A DNA stretch of 64,000 bases. Source: a bacterium. Its GTDB lineage: Bacteria; Bacillota; Bacilli; Lactobacillales; Streptococcaceae. The translations under genes were made by a program, and so were the position numbers. Below, one piece after another: positions 19,001 through 26,333 of this stretch. Where the stretch lies: contig CAJNCW010000005.1 in assembly GCA_905221345.1 (NCBI GenBank), forward strand, positions 97,125-161,124. The letters are read 5' to 3'. The notes under the pieces were generated by a model. The model was not told the origin of the DNA, searched no databases, and worked only from the letters and a program-made list of their open reading frames with translations. Numbering within the stretch: the stretch's first letter is position 1; every line of letters starts with the position of its first letter.

Positions 19001-20040
19001 CTTGGAGCATCAAAACCAGTCAAAGCCCAATAGCCTTTTCGGTTAGGATATTCTTCTGAAGTATAAAAAACATAGTGAAATTCTTGTGCTTTTACTACTT
19101 CACCCTCAGCAAATCTTCTTTTATCTTCTGGGCTCCAATTTGCAACATAAGATGGCAAAGTTTTTCCAGGTGATCCATTAACCGCTCTATAGGTTGCCTT
19201 ATATGGTGTCGGTGTAAATTCCCACTTACCTGTGAAGAAGACATCATCTTTGTCAATCACCTGACTATCATAGTCATAGCCCTTAAAGGTCCATCTGCCA
19301 CTTCCATCATTCTCTAAATAAGTTGTTTCAGTTGGCTGGATGGCCTTTACTTTATCGCCCTTTTTGTAGATTTTTGTGTCTTCTGGCTTTAAGTAGCTCA
19401 GAGTAAGCGGAGTTGTTTTTTCTGGTGTAGCACTTTCAAACTCATAAAGTGCTGAGCGAGGAGTCTTATCCTTGTCTGGGATGACTTTCGGATTTTTATC
19501 ACGAAGACCTGAATTGACAAAGGTTACGAGATTGCGATAAACTTTATCAATCTCTTCTTGCTTTGTTGCAGTTTGAAGCACGCTATCAGCAGCTGCCATC
19601 ACGCCATTCAAGATTTCTAGGCTATCATCTGTCTTACTTGAAAAATCCCTGCTACGCAACTCTTTGAGGTAGTTCTCCAAAGCGCTCTTTTTCAGACTTG
19701 CGTTTGCTGATGCTGGTTGAGCAGTGGCTGCAGCTGGCTGAGCATTTCTAAAACCAGTAGATGCTATCGCTTCACTTGTCTCTGCTACCGCAGATTCAGA
19801 AGATTTCAAAGTAACTTGGTTTTCTTTCTGAGACTCTGCTTGCTCTGTCGCAGAAGAGCCCCCCGAGACCTGACTCTCTGCTTTATTCTCCACTTGTTCA
19901 GTAGTCGTAAGCTCACCCGCTTGAGCTACTTGAGCGGCTCCAATAGCCGCAGGTGCAAACAAAAATCCAATCGCAAGGGACACAGTAGCAACTGACAATT
20001 TGCGGATTGAATATTTTATCTTTCTATCCTGAAAAAACAT
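13006..20040 (-). CDS. Giant YSIRK/LPXTG surface protein with ~23 SHIRT-type repeats
   Basis: A 2344-aa wall-anchored protein. Residues 1-42 are a YSIRK signal peptide (YSIRKLSVATVSLAIG) ending near AQVAQA. A Ser/Thr/Ala/Glu-rich stretch and a short helical region (~110-180) follow. Eleven diverged units of about 75-110 aa (~200-1205) then lead into twelve units of exactly 84 aa (~1206-2230). Each has the pattern F-x-S...G-x-x-LP...Y...G...P-x-x-x-T-Y-x-D...W-x-F-x-GYD...F-x-G-x-W-x-F, which matches SHIRT domains of streptococcal periscope proteins such as Sgo0707. A Pro/Gln wall-spanning region precedes LPNTG (2309-2313), a hydrophobic span and RKRKDD. Such stalks project an N-terminal adhesive part from the wall, and repeat number can vary. 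The ligand is unknown. A GGAG ribosome-binding site precedes ATG 20040. Confidence 0.93.
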   Translation of the reverse strand: MFFQDRKIKYSIRKLSVATVSLAIGFLFAPAAIGAAQVAQAGELTTTEQVENKAESQVSGGSSATEQAESQKENQVTLKSSESAVAETSEAIASTGFRNAQPAAATAQPASANASLKKSALENYLKELRSRDFSSKTDDSLEILNGVMAAADSVLQTATKQEEIDKVYRNLVTFVNSGLRDKNPKVIPDKDKTPRSALYEFESATPEKTTPLTLSYLKPEDTKIYKKGDKVKAIQPTETTYLENDGSGRWTFKGYDYDSQVIDKDDVFFTGKWEFTPTPYKATYRAVNGSPGKTLPSYVANWSPEDKRRFAEGEVVKAQEFHYVFYTSEEYPNRKGYWALTGFDAPSKVANNGDVEFVGTWKYFEDVTVSYKPMNQHDFENFYHLPSSPKTSRDEYKLPLPKEIKDLESKLYDYKLTFNQFDERHKYLPKDILDTVAALLRYDKVQGVYKPFYDAENEGNWTFKEDVWDLTFSRELERAATYGEIPKVTMPLEFVFKGVPRKPTYEFLSGTAGKALPAEINNLKPVDMPEWEYAKRKQYPKGEMVESVRPTQESYYDAVNKGTWTFTGYDFTKKPVSEWDHKGWNLKFTGTWTFVADKYSENYEFVSSDPSRSLPAAVKALTPSNTNTYNDGDTVNAVAPLKTTYMDFANKGTWKFEGYDADSKVVNKDKVLFTGTWSFTPHRDKVVSFNFVSDTPGKAIPDDLKAQLPAPITTSPDEYSDNVKNVLRDFYTYTDEENDGTWVSKQPEEVEKPTDDEDSTYTLHWTFEPTKRSVYYDFYTDSKDDSGQTIYPPSTLYNLITYEREFVKGEKARVKMPSKTRFEDPDGRGTWVFDDYYEDDHTTISPRVKTVGAGDVIFRGKWILVPTDQSDTIYRVEYKFTNSTPAYPLPNKIREMLPAGTDFVARADDYKDASKLDTTTVTVPTGTWTFHGFDTDKYGKAIAGTKVKTITGSWSFTPNGVDYQFQSTNPAFALPDHITKLTPKNSYDYKLYPKEILAEQPSETTYVDTANKVTWTFAGYDKEKIVVAEGRQTFLGSWVPTPNPEYVFKSSKVGVPLPQSILGMLPNDEASYKVGDTIVAKQPAKESVEEAEKDYVWTFKGYDQKNATYNGKRVTFTGIWEVTPRPHHVSYTFVSVTSGVDLPEFIQKKAPKDSSTYYNMQKVVPEELTKTTYKDDMNDGTWTFVGYDAKSKIVKKADLAFTGKWKFEANKYQATYRFESETAGKSLPAAIAALTPSDSATYVNGASVSAQQPSQTTYTDAVNDGIWTFKGYDAASAVVNKANVEFVGKWVFEANKYQATYRFESETAGKALPAAIAALTPSDSATYVTGASVSAQQPSQTTYTDAVNDGIWTFKGYDAASAVVNKANVEFVGKWVFEANKYQATYRFESETAGKALPAAIAALTPSDSATYVTGASVSAQQPSQTTYTDAVNDGIWTFKGYDAANEVVNKANVEFVGKWEFEANKYQVTHRFESETAGKALPAAITALTPSDSARYVTGVSVSAQQPSQTTYTDAVNDGIWTFKGYDAANAVVNKANVEFVGTWAFEANKYQATYRFESETAGKALPAAIAALTPSDSATYVNGASVSAQQPSQTTYTDAVNDGTWTFKGYDAASAVVNKAKVEFVGKWTFEANKYQANYRFESATSGKSLPAAIAALTPSDSATYVNGASVSAQQPSQTTYTDTVNDGTWTFKGYDATSAVVNKADVEFVGKWAFEANKYQANYRFESATSGKSLPAAIAALTPSDSATYVNGASVSAQQPSQTTYTDAVNDGTWTFKGYDAASAVVNKADVEFVGTWAFEANKYQANYRFENETAGKALPAAIAALTPSDSATYVNGSSVFAQQPSQTTYTDTVNDGTWTFKGYDAASAVVNKANVEFVGKWSFEANKYQATYRFASATAGKALPAAIAALTPSDSATYVNGASVSAQQPSQTTYTDAVNDGTWTFKGYDAGNAVVNKADVEFVGKWSFEANKYQANYRFESATSGKSLPAAIAALTPSDSARYVNGASVSAQQPSQTTYADTENDGIWIFKGYDADNAVVNKANVSFVGTWTFEANKYQASYRFESATSGKALPAAITALTPSDSATYVNGASVSAQQPSQTTYTDTVNDGTWIFKGYDTASAVVNKSDVEFVGKWAFEANKYQATYSFASATAGKQLPAGIATLLPSDSATYVNGSSVSAQQPSQTTYTDAVNDGTWTFKGYDAASAVVNKANVEFVGKWVFEAKQDPSPQPQPAPTPQPQPQPVPQPAPQPNPVPPVKLGEEQGADNNHANRLQPEQPGQPRKPEDNPPAQSPAGEKAKQATLPNTGSTAPLSLTGLITSSLLAGLAALLLGRKRKDD
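13355..16422. repeat. Twelve tandem 252-bp SHIRT repeats
   Basis: The C-terminal half of the surface-protein gene is twelve head-to-tail units with a strict 252-bp period (84 codons), seen for example in the recurring GTTAGCTTCAAAG phrase at about 13609, 13862 and so on. Two neighbouring units near 15,770-16,270 are almost base-identical, so the array has expanded recently. Units facing the N-terminus (16,422-19,450) are far more diverged. Confidence 0.92.
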
Positions 20041-20069
20041 TCCAGTTCTCCTTTTAGTTCATAATTTTC

Positions 20070-20078
20070 ATTCTATCA
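20070..20078 (-). promoter_or_regulatory. Extended -10 promoter element of the surface protein gene
   Basis: The minus strand reads TGATAGAAT about 35 bp upstream of ATG 20040. The TG-n prefix makes it an extended -10, and the -35 region is weak (TAGATA-like). Confidence 0.45.
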
Positions 20079-20208
20079 TAAATAGTTAATATTATCTATT
20101 TTTTTGACCGTAAATTTTTAAAAACTTATTTGTGGATATTTCCTCATAATATACAAATATACAAGAAATGTTCTTCTCTATAATTGTGATTATAGGGATT
20201 TTTGTAAA

Positions 20209-20238
20209 AAAATGAAAGGAAACGTCTCCTTTCATTTT
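20209..20238 (-). terminator. Terminator of the EEP-family gene
   Basis: AAAATGAAAGGA/TCCTTTCATTTT (20209-20220 and 20227-20238) with T6 after it on the minus strand lies 7 bp beyond the stop at 20245. Confidence 0.85.
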
Positions 20239-20244
20239 AAATAT

Positions 20245-21060
20245 TTATTTCCAATTCAGAATTGCATTCAAACCATAATGATCGCTGACTTGTGGACTAT
20301 TCTGACCATCAAAGACTACATGCAAGCTTTCAACTTCTAACTCTTTGGTCGTAAAGACATAATCAATTCGAAGTGGTTCGGTGTTACCTTTCCAACCATC
20401 AATTTCTGGTGGCACTGTATAGCTACCGCTTCTTTCTTTCGCAACTTCAAATGCGTCTTGTAATCCTAATGGACTAGCTAAAATCGTTTGATAGCCTTCC
20501 TGACCAGCTGGATTATTAAAATCACCTGCTAAAATCAGAGGTTTGTTCAACTCTTTTAGTACATCCTCAAATCGTGTCCATTCTTCTTGAAAACCTTTAT
20601 CCCACCAAGAGAGGTGGACGCTTGCAAGAGCAAGTTCCTTGCCTTCAACCACTGTCTCTGCCAAGGCAACACGGCGAGTATGGTAGTCCGTTGGATCATC
20701 TACATCTGACACTAAAATTTCACGCGCCTTAATAGGCGTTTTAGATAAGATTGCCACACCTTCATGATAGCGGTCATAGCCGATGTGATTGTAAGCCCAA
20801 GTCCAGTAGTAGGTCTTCTCCTTCTCAGCCAACTTTTCAACCAAAAGTCTCACATAGTGGTCTTGATGAATGGGTTCTGCCGCTGGTAAAGCTTGATAAA
20901 GATGATCAACCTCTACCTCAGGCGAAGTAATTTCTTGATTGATTTCTTGGAAGCAAATCAAATCATAGTCTTTTTCAAGAATATCCTGGAGTAAGAGCTG
21001 GAATTTTTCCTCTGCTTCCTTCTCCATCCAACTGTGGGTATTGAGTGTTAAAAATTTCAT
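20245..21060 (-). CDS. Endonuclease/exonuclease/phosphatase-fold hydrolase
   Basis: A 271-aa protein without a signal peptide. The fold's signatures are LTLNTHSW at the N-terminus, DLICFQEINQE near residue 34 (metal-binding Glu), LAGDFNNPAG near 182 (Asp and Asn) and QVSDHYGLNA near 258 (the catalytic SDH). This Mg2+-dependent family includes nucleases, sphingomyelinases and inositol phosphatases. The lack of a secretion signal favours an intracellular phosphodiesterase. The substrate is unknown. It follows the PTS gene by 51 bp and may be co-transcribed with it. Confidence 0.85.
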   Translation of the reverse strand: MKFLTLNTHSWMEKEAEEKFQLLLQDILEKDYDLICFQEINQEITSPEVEVDHLYQALPAAEPIHQDHYVRLLVEKLAEKEKTYYWTWAYNHIGYDRYHEGVAILSKTPIKAREILVSDVDDPTDYHTRRVALAETVVEGKELALASVHLSWWDKGFQEEWTRFEDVLKELNKPLILAGDFNNPAGQEGYQTILASPLGLQDAFEVAKERSGSYTVPPEIDGWKGNTEPLRIDYVFTTKELEVESLHVVFDGQNSPQVSDHYGLNAILNWK

Positions 21061-21111
21061 GCTTTTCTCCTAAAACAAGAGGTTGGAAAACAGCTTCCAA
21101 CCCCAAGTATA

Positions 21112-23298
21112 TTACAATTCTACTTTAGCAACTGCTGTTTTAGCTGCAAGAGAACCAGTTTGTTCTAATTTAACAGATTTGAGAACATCTCCATTTGTGA
21201 AGACAACCACTGTTGAAGTTTCACGACCTGCTGCACGGATAGCATCCAAGTCAGCTGTAACAAGAAGATCACCAGCAGCAACCTTTTGTCCTTCAGCTAC
21301 GTGAACTGTGAATGGTTTACCTTCAAGACTTACTGTATCTAAACCGATGTGAACAAGTACTTCAAGACCTGCTTCAGTCACAAGACCAAGAGCATGTTTT
21401 GTAGGGAAGATACTTGATACAGTACCTGTAACTGGAGATACGATATTTCCATTGGCTGGTTCTACCGCAAAACCATCACCCATCATTTTTTGAGCAAAAA
21501 CTGGGTCTTTCACTTGTTCCAAGGCAATGACTTGACCGTCAGCTACTGAGTAAACTTCCTCAGTTACACCCTTGAAATGTACAGTATTTTGTTGAGCTTC
21601 TGTCATTTGGCTTGGAAGAGTTTCAGGAATAACTTCACCTGAGTCAAGGATATCTTGGATATCTGATTTCAATACGTCAGCTTTTGGTCCGTAGATAGCT
21701 TGGACACCTTGTCCTTTCATGACAAGCCCCATAGCCCCTTCTGCTTTCCATTGTTCCTCAGTACCAACGCGATCTGCGTCTTTAACAGTTACACGAAGAC
21801 GAGTCATACATGCATCCACATCTACGATATTTGCACGACCACCAAGAAGGTTAATGATATTTACGGCTTGAGAAGCTGCTGCAACTTTTGGAGTTCCAGG
21901 AGCTGCTTCTTCTGATGCTCCTTCAGCTGTTTCGTAGTTTCCGTTACGTCCTGGAGTTGCGTAGTTGAATTTCTTGATCATGAAGTTGGCAATGAAGTAC
22001 ATGATAACCGCAAAGAGGACAGTTACCCAGATAAAGTTAACGATATCCATACCAATACCAGCATTAATTGCTAGCGGTGTACGAGTCAAGAATTCAATTG
22101 AACCGAATGAGTGCACACGAAGGTGAACGATATCTGCCATAGCAAAGGCAGCACCTTGAACAAGTGAGTAAACAAGATACATAGGTGTTGCGATGAACAT
22201 GAACATGTATTCGATTGGTTCAGTAACCCCTGTCAAGAATGTTGCAAGAGCTGTCGCAATCATCATACCTTTGTATTGGTGTTTCTTGTCAGCATCAACA
22301 TTACGGTAGATAGCCACAATCACACCCATCAAGATACCGAATGAACCGATCATTTGTCCAACTTTGAAACGAGCTGGGTGAACAGTATCTAACAATTGTT
22401 GGTAGTGACTTGCATCTGTACCTTTAAGGTTAACAAGGTCTGTTACCCATGCAAGCCATAGTGGGTCTTGACCAAATACTTGAGTGCCTTTAGCTGCTCC
22501 AGTAAGGATTTCGTATGTTCCACCAAGAGCTGTATAGTTCATTGGGATAGTGAGCATGTGGTGAAGACCAAATGGCAAGAGCAAACGTTCCAAGGTACCA
22601 TACAAGAATGGTGCGAGAACTGGCGCAGTTTCTTGTGAGTTAGCAATCCAGATACCGAAATTGTTGATACCTGTTTGAACTACTGGCCAGAAAGCAGCAA
22701 GTGCAATCGCTGCAATTGTTGAACGTAAGATAACAACAAATGGTACAAAACGTTTTCCATTAAAGAATGAAAGTGCGTCTGGAAGTTTACGGTAGTTGTA
22801 GTATTTGTTATAGGCAGTTGCCCCTACAAAACCTGAGATAATTCCTACGAAGACACCCATGTTAAGGGCTGGTGCTTCAAGAACACTGATAAAGTAATCA
22901 GCAACTTTGATTGATCCACCAAATAGTGTTGAAACCATGGCATTAGGATCTTTTAACATATCTCCTGACACACCAAAGATAGTACCTGTGATGCGGTTAA
23001 TCAAGATGAAGGCAAGACCAGCAGCAAAAGCACCACCAGCACGCTCTTTAGCCCAGCTGCCTCCAATAGCAAGGGCAAACAAGATATGAAGGTTACCAAT
23101 AACCCCCCACCCAATTTGCTCAAGGATTCCACCTGTAATCACTAGTGGAGCAAAGTTGGGGTTAATCATGACGAGTGACTTACCGATTGAGATCATCAAT
23201 CCAGCGGCTGGCATAACAGCGATAACCACCATCAAAGCCTTACCGAATTTCTGCCAAAACTCGAAAGACAAGACATTTTTGAATGTAGCTTTCATCAT
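21112..23298 (-). CDS. ptsG: PTS glucose-type transporter, fused EIICBA
   Basis: A 728-aa sugar phosphotransferase permease. Residues ~1-440 form the EIIC membrane domain (GKALMVVIAVMPAAGLM at the start, ITGVTEPIEY-like sequence TGVTEPIEYMFMF near 370). Then comes EIIB with phospho-Cys in DVDACMTRLRVTV near 505, and EIIA with phospho-His in EVLVHIGLDTV near 652. It phosphorylates a glucose-type hexose during uptake. A GGAG ribosome-binding site precedes the twin ATG at 23298/23295. A near-perfect 25-bp palindrome containing two CcpA-like half sites lies between the -10 and the gene, so catabolite control is likely. Maltose or N-acetylglucosamine specificity is less likely. Confidence 0.9.
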   Translation of the reverse strand: MMKATFKNVLSFEFWQKFGKALMVVIAVMPAAGLMISIGKSLVMINPNFAPLVITGGILEQIGWGVIGNLHILFALAIGGSWAKERAGGAFAAGLAFILINRITGTIFGVSGDMLKDPNAMVSTLFGGSIKVADYFISVLEAPALNMGVFVGIISGFVGATAYNKYYNYRKLPDALSFFNGKRFVPFVVILRSTIAAIALAAFWPVVQTGINNFGIWIANSQETAPVLAPFLYGTLERLLLPFGLHHMLTIPMNYTALGGTYEILTGAAKGTQVFGQDPLWLAWVTDLVNLKGTDASHYQQLLDTVHPARFKVGQMIGSFGILMGVIVAIYRNVDADKKHQYKGMMIATALATFLTGVTEPIEYMFMFIATPMYLVYSLVQGAAFAMADIVHLRVHSFGSIEFLTRTPLAINAGIGMDIVNFIWVTVLFAVIMYFIANFMIKKFNYATPGRNGNYETAEGASEEAAPGTPKVAAASQAVNIINLLGGRANIVDVDACMTRLRVTVKDADRVGTEEQWKAEGAMGLVMKGQGVQAIYGPKADVLKSDIQDILDSGEVIPETLPSQMTEAQQNTVHFKGVTEEVYSVADGQVIALEQVKDPVFAQKMMGDGFAVEPANGNIVSPVTGTVSSIFPTKHALGLVTEAGLEVLVHIGLDTVSLEGKPFTVHVAEGQKVAAGDLLVTADLDAIRAAGRETSTVVVFTNGDVLKSVKLEQTGSLAAKTAVAKVEL

Positions 23299-23322
23299 TC
23301 AAATCTCCTTTATTTTATTCAG

Positions 23323-23391
23323 GCAAACGTTTTACGAAAACGTTTGCACTTATTTATACTTTAATTATACCACTTTAATTTTTTTTGTAAA
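23323..23391 (-). promoter_or_regulatory. Promoter and cre-like palindrome of the PTS gene
   Basis: TTTACA (23386-23391) and TATAAT (23364-23369) are 16 bp apart. Downstream, arms GCAAACGTTTT (23323-23333) and AAAACGTTTGC (23337-23347) make a perfect inverted repeat around ACG. On the minus strand TGCAAACGTTTTCG resembles a catabolite-responsive element (one end base off consensus). Its place after the -10 suggests a roadblock-type operator for CcpA or another LacI-family regulator. Confidence 0.65.
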
Positions 23392-23452
23392 GGCTTTTAT
23401 AAAAAAAATTTTATCTATTTTTTAATTTAGCAATTTAGAATTTCTAAAAACA

Positions 23453-23481
23453 AAAAGAGAAGCTCCTAAAACTTCTCTTTT
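23453..23481 (-). terminator. Terminator of prfB-ftsE-ftsX
   Basis: AAAAGAGAAG/CTTCTCTTTT (23453-23462 and 23472-23481) follows the ftsX stop codon by 16 bp and ends in an AT-rich tract on the minus strand. Confidence 0.8.
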
Positions 23482-23496
23482 ATAAACTCTATTTTC

Positions 23497-24423
23497 TTAA
23501 ATCTTCAAGAATCGACGCATCGAAATCCCTGAACCAATTGAACCAATGAAAATTCCGATTACAAATAATAGAACTGTCATCAATGGGATAAACACATCTG
23601 GTGTAATCATTGACAAGTTTTGACCTACCAAGGATTTATTGACAGATTGATAAACCATATTGTAGATAAAGAATACAAGGACTGAAGGAATCGCTGCACC
23701 TAGTAAGCCAATAAAGGCACCCTCTAGCAAGAATGGTCCTCTAATATAGCCGTTTTTAGCTCCTACTAGACGCATGATCTGAATTTCACGACTACGTGAA
23801 ATAATGGTGATACGGATGGTATTGGAAATGAGGAAGACTGCAATAAAAATCAAGAGCCCTGCAATAACCAATCCCCAAACACGGATAAAGGAAGCCAGTT
23901 CGAAAAGTCGTTGAGTGTTGGCTCCACCATCTTGAACTTCTGACACTCCTTCGATCTTCTTAGCTTCTTCTGCTACTGTTTTAACATCACTCGGAGAATT
24001 GGTATCAACGATATAAGCATCATAGAGAGGGTTGGCATCCCCTTCAAAGACCTTCCAATCGTCACCCATCGTTTCTGTCAATTTTTGATACTGCTCTTCC
24101 TTGCTTGAAAAAGTAACATTTTTGACACCTGGCATAGCCTTTAAGGCGTTGTAAACCTTGTGGTAGTCGTTGTTAGTAACTGTCTGACCTTCTTTTTCAA
24201 TCGTTTCACTGTTATCCGCTACATCTTTACGAATGTAAACCATGACCCGAACGTTGTTCTCGATATCGGTAGCTAGTTTTGCTGTATTAAAAATTACAGA
24301 TGCAAACAGGGCAACCAGAGTCAGGGTAATCATAACCGAGCTCACTGCTGCTACTGTCATCCAACCATTTCGTTTTAAACTTTTTAATGATTCAAATAAA
24401 TGGCGAAAAAATCTACTAATCAT
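23497..24423 (-). CDS. ftsX: Cell division protein FtsX
   Basis: A 308-aa membrane protein with one N-terminal span (VSSVMITLTLVALFASVIF), a large extracellular loop and three C-terminal spans ending GSGISMRRFLKI. In streptococci FtsEX transmits ATP hydrolysis across the membrane to activate the peptidoglycan hydrolase PcsB at the septum. I place the start at ATG 24423 (MISRFFRHLFESLKSL), which overlaps ftsE's end by 8 bp as is usual. An in-frame ATG at 24486 would add 21 residues that lie inside ftsE. Confidence 0.95.
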   Translation of the reverse strand: MISRFFRHLFESLKSLKRNGWMTVAAVSSVMITLTLVALFASVIFNTAKLATDIENNVRVMVYIRKDVADNSETIEKEGQTVTNNDYHKVYNALKAMPGVKNVTFSSKEEQYQKLTETMGDDWKVFEGDANPLYDAYIVDTNSPSDVKTVAEEAKKIEGVSEVQDGGANTQRLFELASFIRVWGLVIAGLLIFIAVFLISNTIRITIISRSREIQIMRLVGAKNGYIRGPFLLEGAFIGLLGAAIPSVLVFFIYNMVYQSVNKSLVGQNLSMITPDVFIPLMTVLLFVIGIFIGSIGSGISMRRFLKI

Positions 24424-25108
24424 CGTATCCATATTCTCCTTTAGCTTCGTCACGAACGACACGGCCATTTTCAATGGCAATGACACGGTGGCGCAAGGTA
24501 TTTACAATCTGGCTATTGTGGGTCGCCATCAAGACAGTCGTACCTTGGAGATTGATGCGTTCCAACAGATTCATAATTTCCCATGAATTATCTGGGTCCA
24601 AGTTTCCTGTCGGCTCATCAGCAATCAATACCTTAGGATTATTAACAATCGCACGAGCAATCGCAATCCGTTGCTGCTCTCCACCTGAGAGTTCGTTAGG
24701 GAAAGAGCGAACCTTGTGTTTCAAACCGACCAAGTCCAAGACTTCCATAACCCGTTTCTTAATATTGCGACGGTTCTCTCCGATAACTTCCATTGCGTAA
24801 GCAATATTTTCATAAACGGTTTTCTTGGGCAAGAGTTTGTAATCTTGGAAGACTACCCCAACACTGCGACGGAGTAGAGGGATATCTTTCTTCTTGATTT
24901 TAACCAAATTGAAGCCTGCCACTTTTAAACTACCTTTTTCGACTTTTACTTCACGATATAAAGCTCGAATAAAGGTTGACTTCCCTGCTCCTGAAGGTCC
25001 TACGATGTAGGCAAATTCTCCTGGTTCAATACTAAGAGAGACTCCACGGAGGGCAGTCGTTCCGTTATCGTATTTTTTGACAACATCTCGCATTTCAATG
25101 ATTGACAT
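24416..25108 (-). CDS. ftsE: Cell division ATP-binding protein FtsE
   Basis: A 230-aa ABC ATPase. Walker A GPSGAGKST is near residue 37, Q-loop VFQDYKLLP near 86, signature LSGGEQQR near 140, Walker B VLIADEPTGNLDP near 159 and the H-loop ATHNSQIV near 196. It pairs with FtsX to control septal hydrolase activity. The gene sits 18 bp after prfB and overlaps ftsX, so the three genes form one operon. Confidence 0.96.
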   Translation of the reverse strand: MSIIEMRDVVKKYDNGTTALRGVSLSIEPGEFAYIVGPSGAGKSTFIRALYREVKVEKGSLKVAGFNLVKIKKKDIPLLRRSVGVVFQDYKLLPKKTVYENIAYAMEVIGENRRNIKKRVMEVLDLVGLKHKVRSFPNELSGGEQQRIAIARAIVNNPKVLIADEPTGNLDPDNSWEIMNLLERINLQGTTVLMATHNSQIVNTLRHRVIAIENGRVVRDEAKGEYGYDD

Positions 25109-25126
25109 GTGAGTTCCTTTCTATTC

Positions 25127-26222
25127 TTAGCTGATTCGCCACTTGAGATAGGCGTCGATGAAACCATCAAGATCTCCATCCATGACCTTATCTACCTGGG
25201 CAACTTCAAAGCTCGTACGGTGATCTTTTACCATGGTATAAGGTGTGAAGACATAAGAACGAATCTGACTTCCCCAAGTGATTTCTTTTTTCTCACCTTT
25301 GAGGGAATCGACTTCCGCAGCTTTCTTTTCTTGCTCCATTTGATAGAGCTTGGCTTGCAACATCTTCATAGCACGATCTCTATTTCCATACTGGGTACGA
25401 TCGACCGTTGATTGGACGACAGTTCCCGTAGGAATGTGTGTCAAACGCACACCTGTTGAAACTTTATTGACGTTTTGTCCACCAGCACCACCTGAACGGA
25501 AGGTATCCATCTTAATATCATCCTCACGGATTTCCACTTCAATGGTATCATCCAACTCGGGCATAACTTCCACGGAGGTAAATGAGGTATGGCGGCGTTT
25601 GGCAGAGTCAAATGGAGAAATACGGACCAGACGGTGAACACCCATTTCTGACTTGAGAAGACCATAAGCATTTGGGCCTTCAAAAGACAAGGTCACAGAC
25701 TTGATGCCCGCTTCATCACCAGCTTGGTAATCCAAGACTTCAACTTTAAAGCCTTTTGCATTTCCATAACGAGTGTACATACGGAGCAACATATCACCCC
25801 AGTCCTGAGCCTCTGTACCTCCAGAACCTGGATGGATTTCCAAAATAGCATTATTGTGGTCATAAGGTTCTGACAAGAGAAGCGTCATCTCGTAGCTGGT
25901 CATCATCTTATCCAGTTCTGTCAACTGTTCAACCAGTTCATCATAGACCGACTCATCTTCTGCTAAAAAATCCAATAAAATTTCAATTTCATCCTGCAAC
26001 TCTTCCATTTTACGGAAGGTGTTGTAGGTATTTTTTAATTCATTTAATTCTTGCGACGTTTTTTGGGCCGCGATATTATCGTTCCAAAAATCAGGTTCCG
26101 TCATCTTGTTTTCCAAGATGGCAATCTCTTCCTCTAGTCCTTCGAGGTCAAAGAGACCCCCTGAAAGAAGCTAATTTTTCACGATTTGCGTCAATTTTTT
26201 GACGAATTTCTGAAATGTCCAT
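25127..26222 (-). CDS. prfB: Peptide chain release factor 2 (programmed +1 frameshift)
   Basis: RF2 ends translation at UGA and UAA. The first 24 codons start at ATG 26222 ([17 protein letters not shown]...) and reach CTT-TGA. A +1 shift reads CTT-T-GAC, and the main frame runs from 26149 to 25127, giving 364 aa in total. The GGQ catalytic motif is in [14 protein letters not shown] near residue 245, and an SPF tripeptide ([14 protein letters not shown]) near 200 gives stop-codon recognition. The Shine-Dalgarno-like AGGGGG before the shift site is present. Annotating from the internal ATG at 26116 would lose the regulated N-terminus. It is the first gene of prfB-ftsE-ftsX. Confidence 0.95.
26147..26162 (-). 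other. prfB programmed frameshift site
   Basis: The minus strand reads AGGGGG-TCT-CTT-TGA-C. The UGA at 26150-26148 is codon 25 of the zero frame. The upstream AGGGGG (26157-26162) stimulates the +1 slip on CUU. RF2 scarcity slows termination and favours the shift, which is the classic RF2 autoregulatory loop. Confidence 0.95.
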
Positions 26223-26312
26223 AAATACTCCTTTATTCACATCGTTTCATTATACCACATTCTCTCATTTCTTTCCATATTTTGCTTGTTATTTCAAATT
26301 GTATACAAAAAA

Positions 26313-26328
26313 GAGGGCTTTCACCCTC
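26313..26328 (-). terminator. Terminator of the CBS-ACT gene
   Basis: GAGGG/CCCTC (26313-26317 and 26324-26328) with T6 on the minus strand lies just after the stop of the gene at 26334. Confidence 0.8.
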
Positions 26329-26333
26329 CATAT

